Assembly: GCF_000711195.1 (NCBI RefSeq)
Contig: NZ_JOMR01000001.1
Coordinates: 434,001-498,000, forward strand
Reading direction: 5' to 3'
DNA length: 64,000 nucleotides
Origin: Thiomicrospira pelophila DSM 1534
GTDB lineage: Bacteria; Pseudomonadota; Gammaproteobacteria; Thiomicrospirales; Thiomicrospiraceae
Both the position numbers and the translations under genes were made by a program. Positions within the stretch are counted from its first letter, which is position 1, and the number at the start of each line of letters is the position of its first letter. The notes beneath the pieces were generated by a model, which was not told the DNA's origin, searched no databases, and was given only the letters and a program-made list of their open reading frames with translations. Below, one piece after another: positions 30,726 through 40,016 of the stretch.

Positions 30726-33362
30726 TTAGAACTCGGCCCATTCATCCCCCTCGGATGATTTGGCCGGTTGTTTAGCTAACGGCATCGCCGGTTTATTTTG
30801 GCTTGGAGACGCGGCGGGTTTATCCTGCTCCGAATCCTTGGCTTCTGAGAGCTGTTTGGGTTCAGGCTTTTCGTTTGACGACATTTTCGGTTTCGCCGGT
30901 TTAGCCAATTTGGGTGCGCTAGCCGGTTTAGCCAAGGTGGCTTTATGCGACTTGGTTTTAAAGCGACTCATATCATCACGTAACACTTGTGCTTGTTCAT
31001 TTAAGCTTTCGGCTGCCGCGCTGGTTTCTTCAACCAAGGCCGCATTTTGCTGGGTGCCGCTGTCGATTTGTGCAATCGCTTTATTCACCTGCGAAATACC
31101 TTCGGCTTGTTCGGTCGAGGCTTGTGCAATTTGCTCAATCATGCCGGAAACATCTTCTACTGAGCCCATGATTTGAGATAGAACTTCACCCGACTCGGTT
31201 GCGAGTTTGGTACCTTGATCGATCCGCCCAACACTTTCATCAATTAAGTTTTTGATGTCCTTAGCAGCTTCGGCAGATTTTTGTGCCAAGGCTCGGACTT
31301 CACCCGCCACGACAGCAAAGCCACGACCATGATCACCAGCTCGTGCGGCTTCAACCGCTGCATTTAATGCTAGTAGATTGGTCTGGAACGCAATGCCATC
31401 AATTAAGGTGACAATGTCGCTAATTTTATGGCTCGATTCTTGAATTGAGCTCATGGCTTCAATCGTATCGGCCATAACTTTGTTACCTTGCTCGGCTTTA
31501 CCTTGAACGTCATGCGCGACTTCGGCTGCGCGCTTGGCGTGGTCATTGGTATTTTGTACGGCGCTATTCATTTGCTCCATGGTCGCTGAAGTTTCTTCGA
31601 CCGACGCGGCTTGCTGTTGTACGCGGTCACTCAAATCCATCGCACCGCGAGACACTTCGTCTGCGGCATTAGTGACTTGACTGGAAACCTCAATCGCATC
31701 AGTGACAATTTTGTTTAATTGGTCACTTGAAGCGTTAATTGCACGTTTTAATTCGTCCAATTCACCTTGATACTCACCTTGAATGGTCTGGCTCAAGTCG
31801 CCTTGTGCTTGCGCGGCCATGATTTGATTGATCTCTTTAATTGCCGATTCGAGGGCGCTTAAAGATTCATTCACGTGGTTTTTAAGGGTTAATAGTTCAC
31901 CGCTCGCGTCAGCTTCAACGCGCAAGTTGAACTGACCTTGCTGCATACCCGATAAGGTTTGGTTGATTTCGACCATCACAGTTTCCATCGATTGCAGTGC
32001 GCCTTCGACTAAAGCTCGGAAGTTAGGAGCCACCTTTTCATCCATTCGGACGTTAAATTGACCGTCTTTTAAGGCCTGCATCACTTTGGAAAGTTCATCC
32101 ATCATAAACGACACACTTTTCGCGGAGGCATTCACGCCTTCTTTTAGGGTACGCAAATCACCACGATAATCGCCTTGCATGGATTGGCTAAAGTCACCGT
32201 TGGCAATCGCCGAAACGGTGTGGTTAGCTTCATTAAGTGCCTGGTTAATTTGGTGCAGTAAAGAGGCAAACGCACGCGTCATCGCCCCCACTTCATCATG
32301 AGCTTTACTGTCAAGTTGGGTATCAATTTTGCCGGTTTGTTCAACTTCGCGAATCACATTTAAAATAGACTGAATGGGTTTCGTGATGATGCTTTTGGTG
32401 GCTTGCCATAAAAACAGCATTAAGGCGACAATTAAGCCAATGATCAACACAAACATAATCAAGATCACGCTGTTCACACCTTCCATGGCATTAACCATAT
32501 CAGGGTGCGACATATCCATGCCGATCAAGTAATAACCAATGGTATTACCATCACTACTTTTGATCGGCGCGGTGGAAATAACTTTATCATCGGTTATGGT
32601 AAAGTCTTTTGCCACTAGGCTGTCCACATCTAAACCGTCAAACCAAGTACTAGACTGATTAAACCAGCTTTGGTGAGCAAGGTTGTAAGAGCCAAGCTTA
32701 GGATTGTCAGCCCCTTTTGCCCAGCGTTTTAAACCGGTTTGGTTGATGAGGGCGACCATATAAGCACCGTCTTCGGCCATTTGGTTAACAATGCTTCCCA
32801 AGCCGGTTCGAATGTCTAATATACCCACCACTTCAGAATCCGAATTTGGTGCCATAACCGGGACAGAGGCGGTAATAAATAAACCCACGCCAGATAAATC
32901 GATGCTCGCGCTACTGTGCTGACGTCCACGTAATAGATCTGAAAAATCACGTGGGGCTTTTTTGCCAATCGCCGGATCAGGTAAGGGTTTAAAAGAGCGC
33001 ACAAATATTTGGTTATCGCGGTCAAAGGCAACAAAGGATAAGTTGTTGTAATCGGTTGAACGTTTAAAGTCCGCTGCGACTTTGGTGGTGATGTCATGCA
33101 GGCCTTGATGGTCTTGGTTTAAAAAGAACTGCCCCATGTTGGGGTTGCCCGCCACAATACCTTGTACCGTATTTAAAGTTGCGCCTACTTTTGAGTTTAT
33201 AAACATCAACGACTGTTCGCGTTTTTCTAACGCTAAATTTTCAGCCGTGGTGTATTGCAGGTCGGATGATGATTTAAACACCATACCTAACCCGATCACC
33301 AGGCCTGCCGCACTGACAAGGATCATTCGGAAGAGTAGTTTGGCGGAAATGCTATTTAACAT
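30726..33362 (-). CDS. methyl-accepting chemotaxis protein
   Basis: 878-residue chemoreceptor. N-terminal TM about 11-28, a periplasmic Cache-type sensor to about 300, TM2 about 301-325 ([20 protein letters not shown]), a HAMP domain, then several further HAMP-like repeats ([41 protein letters not shown]). The MCP signalling domain has a conserved hairpin tip ending [17 protein letters not shown] Lys/Pro-rich linker and the C-terminus EWAEF follow. EWAEF fits the xWxxF pentapeptide that tethers CheR and CheB in E. coli Tar/Tsr, so this receptor is probably of the high-abundance, adaptation-assisting kind. The ligand is unknown. Confidence 0.93.
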   Translation of the reverse strand: MLNSISAKLLFRMILVSAAGLVIGLGMVFKSSSDLQYTTAENLALEKREQSLMFINSKVGATLNTVQGIVAGNPNMGQFFLNQDHQGLHDITTKVAADFKRSTDYNNLSFVAFDRDNQIFVRSFKPLPDPAIGKKAPRDFSDLLRGRQHSSASIDLSGVGLFITASVPVMAPNSDSEVVGILDIRTGLGSIVNQMAEDGAYMVALINQTGLKRWAKGADNPKLGSYNLAHQSWFNQSSTWFDGLDVDSLVAKDFTITDDKVISTAPIKSSDGNTIGYYLIGMDMSHPDMVNAMEGVNSVILIMFVLIIGLIVALMLFLWQATKSIITKPIQSILNVIREVEQTGKIDTQLDSKAHDEVGAMTRAFASLLHQINQALNEANHTVSAIANGDFSQSMQGDYRGDLRTLKEGVNASAKSVSFMMDELSKVMQALKDGQFNVRMDEKVAPNFRALVEGALQSMETVMVEINQTLSGMQQGQFNLRVEADASGELLTLKNHVNESLSALESAIKEINQIMAAQAQGDLSQTIQGEYQGELDELKRAINASSDQLNKIVTDAIEVSSQVTNAADEVSRGAMDLSDRVQQQAASVEETSATMEQMNSAVQNTNDHAKRAAEVAHDVQGKAEQGNKVMADTIEAMSSIQESSHKISDIVTLIDGIAFQTNLLALNAAVEAARAGDHGRGFAVVAGEVRALAQKSAEAAKDIKNLIDESVGRIDQGTKLATESGEVLSQIMGSVEDVSGMIEQIAQASTEQAEGISQVNKAIAQIDSGTQQNAALVEETSAAAESLNEQAQVLRDDMSRFKTKSHKATLAKPASAPKLAKPAKPKMSSNEKPEPKQLSEAKDSEQDKPAASPSQNKPAMPLAKQPAKSSEGDEWAEF

Positions 33363-33437
33363 GGAGAGCTCCTCAATATTATCTTATTCTTATATACTTA
33401 TTTTTACGATGTGATGGTTCGTATGTTTAGCGGCGCT

Positions 33438-33465
33438 AATATACAGGCTGAAGCAGAAGTTTCAA
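33438..33465 (-). promoter_or_regulatory. possible sigma-70 promoter of the chemoreceptor gene
   Basis: On the minus strand TTGAAA (33460-33465) and TATATT (33438-33443) are 16 nt apart, with TG just before the -10. This is about 75 nt upstream of the start. No flagellar sigma-28 motif was seen here. Confidence 0.45.
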
Positions 33466-33534
33466 CCTAGTTTGTTGGATTGGGGTATAAAATATTGTCG
33501 TTCAGAATCAACGGAGTTATAAGTTGTTCTGGCC

Positions 33535-34224
33535 TTAAAGTGCGTAATTACGCGCCCCAAATAGATCGGTACCAATACGTACCATTGTGCTCCCTTCGGC
33601 AATCGCGGCTTCTAAATCTCCCGACATACCCATCGATAAGGTATCGAAATCAGGGGTGCGTAGTTTGAGTTTAACCTGTTGAAATAAATCGAACATTTCT
33701 GCGAGTGCAGCCCTTTGTTGATCAAACTCCGTTTCGGCTTTGGGAATCGCCATCAGTCCTCGTAAAACTAGATTAGGTAATTGAGTAACTTGTTCGACTT
33801 GCTCAAGTAATTCTTGTGGACTAAAACCTGATTTGGTGTCTTCTTGGCTAATATTAACTTGTAATAATATATTGAGTGCAGGCAATTCGGGAGGACGCTG
33901 ACGGCTTAAACGTTGTGCAATCTTGAGGCGATCTACGCTTTGTACCCAGTTAAAATGTTCAGCAATGGGTTTGGTTTTATTGGATTGAATTGGTCCAATA
34001 AAGTGCCATTCTAAATCAGGACGTTGTGCGATTTTATCCAAGGATTCTTGTAAGTAGTTTTCACCAAATGCGGTTTGGCCCAGTTCGGCTAAAGCATTAA
34101 CGGCTTCGATCGGTTTGGTTTTACTGACGGCTAAGAGTTTGACCGAACCCTCTGAGCGCTTAAAACGTTGCTCGGCGGCTCGAATGCGGTGAGTCACTTG
34201 TTCTAAGTTAGCCTGGTAATTCAT
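33535..34224 (-). CDS. yggS: YggS family pyridoxal phosphate homeostasis protein
   Basis: 229 residues, single-domain PLP-binding protein of the PROSC/YggS family, which keeps free PLP low and affects amino-acid pools. The PLP-lysine is in LLAVSKTKP near residue 36. FGENYLQE, HFIGPIQSNK, RGLMAIP and the phosphate-binding SMGMSGDLEAAI near 200 are all present. It lies upstream of the chemoreceptor with a 172-nt gap, so it is not clearly co-transcribed. The usual partner proC lies elsewhere in the window, beside yggT. Confidence 0.94.
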   Translation of the reverse strand: MNYQANLEQVTHRIRAAEQRFKRSEGSVKLLAVSKTKPIEAVNALAELGQTAFGENYLQESLDKIAQRPDLEWHFIGPIQSNKTKPIAEHFNWVQSVDRLKIAQRLSRQRPPELPALNILLQVNISQEDTKSGFSPQELLEQVEQVTQLPNLVLRGLMAIPKAETEFDQQRAALAEMFDLFQQVKLKLRTPDFDTLSMGMSGDLEAAIAEGSTMVRIGTDLFGARNYAL

Positions 34225-34401
34225 GTTAAGCGCCTTCTATTTGTTCGTTCAAAGCCATTTTAGCAAACCCTTGTGAGTTGATGATAAATAGGTTTGAAAT
34301 GATTGGTCGTTATTTAGCCCGGCTTAGGTTGGTTGTGCTCTATGTATTTATGCAAATAGGTGTAGTATAAAAAGCTAGAGCTTGAGATCAAAGGAGAGCC
34401 T

Positions 34402-35196
34402 GTGAAACCCGTAAAGTCGAGTGAAAGTAATTACCCTTATGAAGATAAACTAGTGCGTGAAGAATATGAAGAAACTAAACGTGCATTGCAAATTGAACTG
34501 TTAAAAATGCAACGTTGGGTCAAAGAAAATGATGAACGCATTGTGATGGTTTTTGAAGGGCGAGATGCGGCGGGTAAAGGTGGCACGATCAAACGCATTA
34601 TGGAGCACCTGAACCCGCGTGGCGCGCGTGTGGTGGCCTTGGATAAACCGAGTGAGCGTGAAAAAGGGCAATGGTATTTTCAGCGTTATTTAGAGCACTT
34701 GCCTACGGCCGGTGAAATCGTATTGTTTGACCGTTCCTGGTATAACCGTGCCGGAGTTGAGCGAGTTATGGGGTTTTGTACGCCACAACAATACACCCAG
34801 TTTATGCATCAAGCGCCTGAAGTCGAACGCATGTTGGTGGCCGATAAAGTGCGTTTGATGAAGTTTTGGTTTTCGGTGGGGCGTAAGGAACAATTGCGAC
34901 GCTTTAATGCGCGCAAAAAAGATCCGCTTAAACAATGGAAACTGAGTCCGATGGATTTAGCGTCACTTGATCGTTGGGAAGATTACACTAAGGCGAAAGA
35001 AGATATGTTTTTCTATACCAATACGGCCGAATCGCCTTGGACGGTGATTAAGTCGAACGATAAAAAACGCGCGCGTTTAGCTTGTATGCGATATATATTG
35101 CAGAGCGTGCCTTATGAAGGCAAAAGTGAAGAGATTGTTGGCCAGCCAGATCCCCTAATATTAAGCAGTGGTGATGATATTTTTCAGGGCGATTAG
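34402..35196 (+). CDS. ppk2: polyphosphate kinase 2
   Basis: Uses polyphosphate to phosphorylate nucleoside phosphates (ADP/GDP, or AMP in some subclasses). 264 residues, one PPK2 domain. The Walker A motif EGRDAAGKGGT is at 52-62, the lid region NPRGARVVALDKPSEREKGQWYF is split over 70-95, and Walker B LFDRSWYNRAGVE starts near 108. The subclass cannot be settled by eye. A ribosome site AAAGGAGA lies before the ATG. A 76-residue gene of unknown function follows after 43 nt. The 177 bp upstream show no convincing promoter. Confidence 0.93.
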   Translation: MKPVKSSESNYPYEDKLVREEYEETKRALQIELLKMQRWVKENDERIVMVFEGRDAAGKGGTIKRIMEHLNPRGARVVALDKPSEREKGQWYFQRYLEHLPTAGEIVLFDRSWYNRAGVERVMGFCTPQQYTQFMHQAPEVERMLVADKVRLMKFWFSVGRKEQLRRFNARKKDPLKQWKLSPMDLASLDRWEDYTKAKEDMFFYTNTAESPWTVIKSNDKKRARLACMRYILQSVPYEGKSEEIVGQPDPLILSSGDDIFQGD

Positions 35197-35239
35197 AATC
35201 GTTTTATATAAGGGTTAAACGTACAACAAGGACAAAGTC

Positions 35240-35470
35240 ATGAGTGTGCAAATCAAAGGCCACGCGGCCCAAATTGTCGAGCATTTTAAAACTATGCTGG
35301 ATGAACAACAAATAGCGAGCTTAGCGGACGAGCATTTTGATGAGCTTGAAACTTTAATCGAAGCATCATTGAGTGTTGTTTACTCACAAGCGCAGCACGA
35401 CTTTGCTAAAGAGTTGGAGTTGTTAGCGCATAAGTTGCGCAAGGGCTCTAGCCACATCAGCGACCGTTAA
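35240..35470 (+). CDS. small hypothetical protein downstream of ppk2
   Basis: 76 residues, start supported by AAGGAC nine bases upstream. The protein is acidic and helical, with no Cys, signal or membrane segment, and Leu/Ala heptad-like spacing (ELETLIEASLSVVYSQAQ). I do not recognise the family. Position and strand suggest co-transcription with ppk2. Confidence 0.6.
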   Translation: MSVQIKGHAAQIVEHFKTMLDEQQIASLADEHFDELETLIEASLSVVYSQAQHDFAKELELLAHKLRKGSSHISDR

Positions 35471-35497
35471 GCACTAAGGCTTGTTGAGTTTCTGGCC

Positions 35498-36166
35498 TTA
35501 TATCGGCTGTAGCTGACAGTCAATGTTTGGGTAGGCATGACTCAGCTTTAAGCAGGCCTGGTACTGATTGTCGGGCAAAAAACCATAAACTGACCAGGCC
35601 TGGTGGTGATACGCTTGTAACCAGGCCTGGTATAGATCGACTATATTCCCTTCGAGTGAGCCAGGAAGGCCCGAATCTGAGGCTAGCCGATTGGCAATCC
35701 CCCAGTCTTCAAGCAAGGGTGCAGTTCCAATCGCTTCGGCGTTAATATTGACTAAAAATTTGGCTGGTTTGGGCTGAAACATAAAGCCTTGTTGTGCATG
35801 CAGCAATGCCATCATCGGTGCTTTAGGTTTTGGACTTTGTTGCCAACGTTTGGCCGCATCAAATACGGCCGCTTGGCTAAGCTCTGAGCCTAGCCAAACT
35901 TGTGGTGTTTGCGGGTCAAATGTCTGTTGACTAGGCATGATCTCTAAGCTGAAGGCTTGCTTTGGTTGTAAGCCATGCCAATCTGTTTGACTCAATAGCG
36001 TTAAATACAGGGTTTGTTTTTGGAACAACCAGGCCTGGTCGAGTTCGTGGATAAAGCGCGTGCCCACGCCTAACTCGCTCAACTGACTCAGTTCGACCTG
36101 AATCAACCAAAAGCCATTCTTCTGCACTTGTTGGCTGATAAAGATGGCATCTAGCCGGGTACGCAT
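35498..36166 (-). CDS. degenerate PyrK/ferredoxin-reductase-like protein
   Basis: 222 residues. The C-terminal part (APLLEDWGIANRLAS, then GLPGSLEGNIVDLYQAWL, then WSVYGFLPDN) recalls electron-transfer subunits of the PyrK/FNR family, where these segments lie in and around the NAD-binding domain. The cysteines for the PyrK 2Fe-2S cluster are absent; only two Cys are present. The assignment is tentative. It ends the pyrR-pyrB-pyrX run, 6 nt after pyrX, which supports a pyrimidine link. The gene carries three exact and one near-exact copy of ACCAGGCCTGGT, mostly read as QAW/QAC, the densest load in the window. An alternative is an unrelated orphan gene. Confidence 0.5.
   Translation of the reverse strand: MRTRLDAIFISQQVQKNGFWLIQVELSQLSELGVGTRFIHELDQAWLFQKQTLYLTLLSQTDWHGLQPKQAFSLEIMPSQQTFDPQTPQVWLGSELSQAAVFDAAKRWQQSPKPKAPMMALLHAQQGFMFQPKPAKFLVNINAEAIGTAPLLEDWGIANRLASDSGLPGSLEGNIVDLYQAWLQAYHHQAWSVYGFLPDNQYQACLKLSHAYPNIDCQLQPI
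35551..36039. repeat. cluster of four ACCAGGCCTGGT palindromes
   Basis: Copies at 35551-35562 (one mismatch), 35593-35604, 35620-35631 and 36028-36039 (all exact) lie within 490 bp of one gene. Two exact copies start only 27 bp apart, that is, nine codons, so both are read in the same frame (QAW). Confidence 0.9.
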
Positions 36167-36172
36167 ACTGAG

Positions 36173-37456
36173 TTACACCGCGTTGGCTAAATAAACAGGG
36201 CGCCCCTGGAAAAGCGTCATCTCAACTTGCCCGTTAAATTCCCAACCTATAAAAGGTGAGTTTTTGCCTTCTGAAAGCATGCTGTCAGACGTAAGTGTCC
36301 AATAATCCTCTGGGTCAACAATCACCAAGTCGGCGCTACTCCCGGTTTGTAGACTACCGCAATTGAGTCCAAGAATATTCGCAGGGTGTTCTGTGAGTAA
36401 TTGAATTGCTTGTGACAGACTTAACACTTTTTCATCAACCAATTTTAACGTTAAGGCCAGCAAAGTTTCGAGTCCACTGATGCCTGGTTGACTTTCGCCA
36501 AACGGCAGTTGCTTTTCATCGCGTCCAAGTGGTGTATGGTCGCTCACAATCGCATCAATAACCCCAGTTTTAACTCCCATTCGCAGGGCATCACGATCGG
36601 CTTGGCTGCGTAAAGGCGGGCTTACGTGTAGCAGTGAGCTAAAGTCCAGCAAGTCCATTTCAGTTAAGAATAACTGGTGAATCGCCACATCACAGGTCAC
36701 TGGCAAGCCGCGTTGTTTGGCTTGTTGAATCATTTCAACCGAGCGCGCGCAGGATATTTGTGAAAAGTGCGCGCGAACGCCTGCTTCTTCAACCAGGATT
36801 AAATCACGTGCCAAGGCGGTGGTTTCAGCCGAAGCTGGTATGCTGGGCAAGCCTAGTCGTGTGCTGACGGCCCCGGAATGCGCAACGCCATGATTTTTAA
36901 GTTGCTGGTTTTCACTGCGCAATAAAACCAATAAATTATGCGAGGCGGCATATTCGAGTGCGTTTTTAAGAATCAAAGGGTTTTGAATTGGCTGATTGGC
37001 TTGACTAAGTGCAACACAGCCGCCTTGTTTAAGCGCATACATTTCACTTAAACGCTCACCTTTTAGACCTTGAGTTAAGGCACCAATTGGCATAACAAAC
37101 GCGGTAGCCGCCTGACGTGCTCGGCGTTGAATTAACTCAGCGACCGCTTGGGTATCGGTGACCGGGTCGGTGTCAGGCGGGCAGCATAAACTGGTAATGC
37201 CGCCAGCCACCGCCGCCTTGGTTTCGGAAGCAATGTGGCCGGTTTGATTGTGGCCAGGTTCGCCTAAACGCGCTTGCATATCCACCAGGCCTGGTAGTAT
37301 CCATTTGCCTTGGGCATCAATGGTTTGATTCGGTTCAAAACCTTCGGGTGGCGTATCTATGCCCACAATGTGACCGCGTGCAATATACAGGTTTGCGGTA
37401 CGATCCAGGTTTTGGCTAGGGTCAATAATACGGCCGTTTTGGATGACTATTTTCAT
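36173..37456 (-). CDS. pyrX: non-catalytic dihydroorotase homologue (PyrX/PyrC')
   Basis: 427 residues, amidohydrolase fold. The metal motif HxH reads QAR (in [12 protein letters not shown]), the carboxylated-Lys region reads [12 protein letters not shown], and THCED is replaced by LRSENQ. Only the late [11 protein letters not shown] is kept, so it should not be active. In Pseudomonas such a PyrC' scaffolds the aspartate transcarbamoylase dodecamer. The 4-nt ATGA overlap with pyrB supports the same role here. The true dihydroorotase is at 29284-30615. An exact palindrome at 37284-37295 encodes PGLV. Confidence 0.9.
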   Translation of the reverse strand: MKIVIQNGRIIDPSQNLDRTANLYIARGHIVGIDTPPEGFEPNQTIDAQGKWILPGLVDMQARLGEPGHNQTGHIASETKAAVAGGITSLCCPPDTDPVTDTQAVAELIQRRARQAATAFVMPIGALTQGLKGERLSEMYALKQGGCVALSQANQPIQNPLILKNALEYAASHNLLVLLRSENQQLKNHGVAHSGAVSTRLGLPSIPASAETTALARDLILVEEAGVRAHFSQISCARSVEMIQQAKQRGLPVTCDVAIHQLFLTEMDLLDFSSLLHVSPPLRSQADRDALRMGVKTGVIDAIVSDHTPLGRDEKQLPFGESQPGISGLETLLALTLKLVDEKVLSLSQAIQLLTEHPANILGLNCGSLQTGSSADLVIVDPEDYWTLTSDSMLSEGKNSPFIGWEFNGQVEMTLFQGRPVYLANAV

Positions 37457-38502
37457 TCTGGACGCTCCTGTGTCGCGGCTTTTTCTTCGGTATCGCTTGA
37501 ATCAATCGCTTCGCCTTGAGATTGAGCCAGCAGGGCGGCGTTACTCATGATGATTGACATTACTGCCATGCGCACCGCGATGCCGTAGGTTACCTGTTGC
37601 AGAATCACCGATTGAGGGCCATCCGCTACGGCCGAATCAATTTCTACGCCTCGGTTAATCGGTCCCGGGTGCATCACAATCGCATCAGGTTTGGCATAAG
37701 CTAGGCGTCTTTCAGTTAAGCCGTAAAGGTCAAAGTATTCTTGTTCGCTGGGTAACAGCGCCCCTTGCATACGTTCGTTTTGTAAGCGCAGCATAATAAC
37801 TACATCCACGCCTTCCAGGCCGGCTTCCATATCGTGAAAGACATGAACTCCGAGCGCTTCTGGGAAAGGTGGAATCAAGGTTTTAGGACCGATCACACGG
37901 ATCTCGCGCGCTTCCAATAAACTTAAGGCTTGAATTTGAGAACGGGCAACGCGTGAATGCAAAATGTCACCTACAATTGCGACCTTTAAATCAAACACAT
38001 CACCTTTGAGCTTACGGATTGTGAACATATCTAGCATAGCTTGGGTCGGGTGCGCGTGTTGACCGTCGCCAGCATTCAGTACATGTACATGGGGTGCGAC
38101 ATGCTCCGCAAAGAAGTGCGCTGCGCCGCTTTCGGAGTGGCGAATTACGAACATATCGGCCTGCATGGCTTCTAGGTTCCACATAGTATCGAGCAGCGAC
38201 TCGCCTTTTTTGGTGGCCGAAGCACTAATGTTGAGATTCATTACATCCGCGGATAGGCGTTTTTCCGCAATTTCAAAAGTGGTACGGGTGCGGGTGCTAG
38301 GCTCAAAAAACAGGTTCATAATGGTTTTGCCGCGTAGCAAGGGCACTTTCTTAATCTCATTGGTATGAGGGTTTAAGAAAGATTCAGCGGTATCCAGGAT
38401 TTCGGTTAAGTGATGTGGCTTTAAACCTTCCAGTGTGAGGAAGTGTTTGAGTTTGCCATGTTCATTTAATTGGATGTTGGGACGAGTTAATCGAGCACTC
38501 AT
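37453..38502 (-). CDS. pyrB: aspartate carbamoyltransferase catalytic subunit
   Basis: Carbamoyl phosphate + aspartate to carbamoyl-aspartate, the committed pyrimidine step. 349 residues, with an N-terminal extension like that of Pseudomonas-type enzymes that bind PyrC'. The carbamoyl-phosphate loop STRTRT is at 69-74, HPTQAMLD lies near 153, and [10 protein letters not shown] near 274. No pyrI regulatory gene is adjacent. It overlaps pyrR and pyrX by 4 nt each, giving a coupled pyrR-pyrB-pyrX unit. Confidence 0.97.
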   Translation of the reverse strand: MSARLTRPNIQLNEHGKLKHFLTLEGLKPHHLTEILDTAESFLNPHTNEIKKVPLLRGKTIMNLFFEPSTRTRTTFEIAEKRLSADVMNLNISASATKKGESLLDTMWNLEAMQADMFVIRHSESGAAHFFAEHVAPHVHVLNAGDGQHAHPTQAMLDMFTIRKLKGDVFDLKVAIVGDILHSRVARSQIQALSLLEAREIRVIGPKTLIPPFPEALGVHVFHDMEAGLEGVDVVIMLRLQNERMQGALLPSEQEYFDLYGLTERRLAYAKPDAIVMHPGPINRGVEIDSAVADGPQSVILQQVTYGIAVRMAVMSIIMSNAALLAQSQGEAIDSSDTEEKAATQERPE

Positions 38503-39011
38503 TGATCGGCCTCCGCGTTCTCAATTAAGGTCATGCTTAAGGGTTCTGGCCCCGATAGCTTTAAAGTTTGATGACATTGCATTTGCAACGCGCTGATATC
38601 GGGTTGAATCGGCAGTTCACGTGCGCCCTTACGATCCACCAGACTCACCAGGGTAATACTGGCAGGGCGACCATAGTCAAAGATTTCATTCATCGCCGCT
38701 CGCGTGGTACGACCAGTATAAAGAACGTCGTCAATCAAAAATATATGTTGATCATCTATGCTCCAAGGAATGCTGGAAGGTTGCACGGCCGGGTTTAGGC
38801 CAATTTTTGAAAAATCATCACGGTAAAATGAAATATCTAACACACCTAATGGGCTGGTTATGTTCAGGCGTTGGTGTAAGCCTTGTGCAATCCATTCTCC
38901 ACCGGTACGAATACCAATCAGCTTGGCTTGTTCGTCAAAAAGTTTATGCTCGCGTACTTTTTGCGCGAGTTCGTTCAGCAGTTGATTGATGTCAAAGTTC
39001 AGTGTCGTCAT
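38499..39011 (-). CDS. pyrR: PyrR pyrimidine regulatory protein/uracil phosphoribosyltransferase
   Basis: 170 residues, type I phosphoribosyltransferase. The PRPP loop [15 protein letters not shown] starts at residue 91. PyrR binds UMP and, in many bacteria, the pyr mRNA leader to cause attenuation, and has uracil phosphoribosyltransferase activity. It is first of the pyrR-pyrB-pyrX overlap chain and itself overlaps ruvX by about 20 nt. There is therefore no leader directly before it where a pyr attenuator could sit, so RNA-based control of this operon is doubtful. Confidence 0.95.
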   Translation of the reverse strand: MTTLNFDINQLLNELAQKVREHKLFDEQAKLIGIRTGGEWIAQGLHQRLNITSPLGVLDISFYRDDFSKIGLNPAVQPSSIPWSIDDQHIFLIDDVLYTGRTTRAAMNEIFDYGRPASITLVSLVDRKGARELPIQPDISALQMQCHQTLKLSGPEPLSMTLIENAEADQ

Positions 39012-39435
39012 AGTGGCTTAACCAATTTTCTAGAATAATTTGAGCGGCATGCGCGTCCAATAGTGTAGTGGCTTGCGCGCGAGATTTTAAGCGTTGTTCG
39101 GCTTCATGTGAGCTAAGTTGTTCTTCAATAAAAAACAGCGGGCGTTGGTAGCGGCCATGTAAACGTTGGCCAAACTTGCGTGCACTTTGGGTAAAGGGCT
39201 GCTCGCTGCCATCAAGGTGCATGGGCAAGCCGACCACAATGGCCACAGGGTTCCAATGCTCGATAAGTTGTGTGATGTGTTTCCAGTCTGGCACACCATC
39301 ACGACTATTGACAATGGTTTGCGGGCTGGCGGTGCGTGTAACGGTTTGACCGATCGCCACACCGATACGTTTCAGTCCAAAGTCAAACCCAATCACTAGT
39401 CCCTCTGGAAGCTTAGGCATGTCCGGCTTCACCAC
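38992..39435 (-). CDS. ruvX: putative pre-16S rRNA nuclease / Holliday junction resolvase-like YqgF
   Basis: YqgF/RuvX, RNase H-like fold, implicated in 16S rRNA 5' maturation. 147 residues from GTG 39435, or 142 from ATG 39420; neither has a strong ribosome site and the shorter form is nearer the family length. Motifs: GFDFGLKRIGVAIG with the first catalytic Asp, IVVGLPMHLDGSEQP, FFIEEQLSS with the Glu, and LDAHAAQIIL with the final Asp. It overlaps algH upstream and pyrR downstream, as in many gammaproteobacteria. Confidence 0.93.
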   Translation of the reverse strand: MVKPDMPKLPEGLVIGFDFGLKRIGVAIGQTVTRTASPQTIVNSRDGVPDWKHITQLIEHWNPVAIVVGLPMHLDGSEQPFTQSARKFGQRLHGRYQRPLFFIEEQLSSHEAEQRLKSRAQATTLLDAHAAQIILENWLSHYDDTEL

Positions 39436-39979
39436 TTAAAAACTCGGGCGATACGCCCAGCATACCGAGCGCGACTTTCCAACGTGCTTCGAGTTGGGTT
39501 TCAAAAATAAGGCTCGCATTGTAAGGAGCGGTTAGCCAATTGTTGCGTTGAATTTCGCTAGCCAGTTGACCTTTACCCCAAGAGGCGGTACCCAAGCAAA
39601 TAATATGATCTTTGGGCGCGGTTCCGGCCGCTAAGGCTTGCAAGAAATCTTCTGAAACCGTCAAGCCAAGATCTTGATTGAGGTCAACCGTATTTTGCCA
39701 ATCACCGACCGGCTGATGCAGAATGAAGCCGCGTTCAATGTCGACTGGCCCGCCCATTAAAATCGCTTCATTCAGCTCGCTTGGCGACAGCTCGGCATGA
39801 ATATGGAAGTGTTCAAGGATTTGCCCCACGTTTAAACTGTGGGGTTTATTAATCACCAGGCCTGTCGTGCCTGCATCGTTATCTTCGATGACATAAATCA
39901 CGGTTTTTTCAAACCACGAGGCATCTAAGTTTGGCATGGCGATCAGAAATTGGTGCTGGAGTGAGTGGGCTGCTTTCAT
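39413..39979 (-). CDS. algH: YqgE/AlgH family protein
   Basis: 188 residues of the UPF0301 family, a cytoplasmic alpha/beta protein of unresolved function once linked to alginate control in Pseudomonas. The hallmark HQFLIAMPNL ... FEKTVIYVIEDN ... GLVINKP opens the protein, and GGPVDIERGFILH and YAG-like WGKGQLASEI lie later. It overlaps ruvX. The gshB-(apbE)-algH-ruvX-pyrR order is conserved in this class. Codons at 39855 carry a two-mismatch palindrome remnant. Confidence 0.93.
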   Translation of the reverse strand: MKAAHSLQHQFLIAMPNLDASWFEKTVIYVIEDNDAGTTGLVINKPHSLNVGQILEHFHIHAELSPSELNEAILMGGPVDIERGFILHQPVGDWQNTVDLNQDLGLTVSEDFLQALAAGTAPKDHIICLGTASWGKGQLASEIQRNNWLTAPYNASLIFETQLEARWKVALGMLGVSPEFLSGEAGHA

Positions 39980-40016
39980 GACATAAATTATAGAGCAAAC
40001 CCTGAGGTTTCGCTGC

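Noticed and set aside
38499-39435. PyrR-binding attenuator leader before pyrR
   Set aside because: pyrR overlaps ruvX, leaving no leader RNA outside coding sequence.
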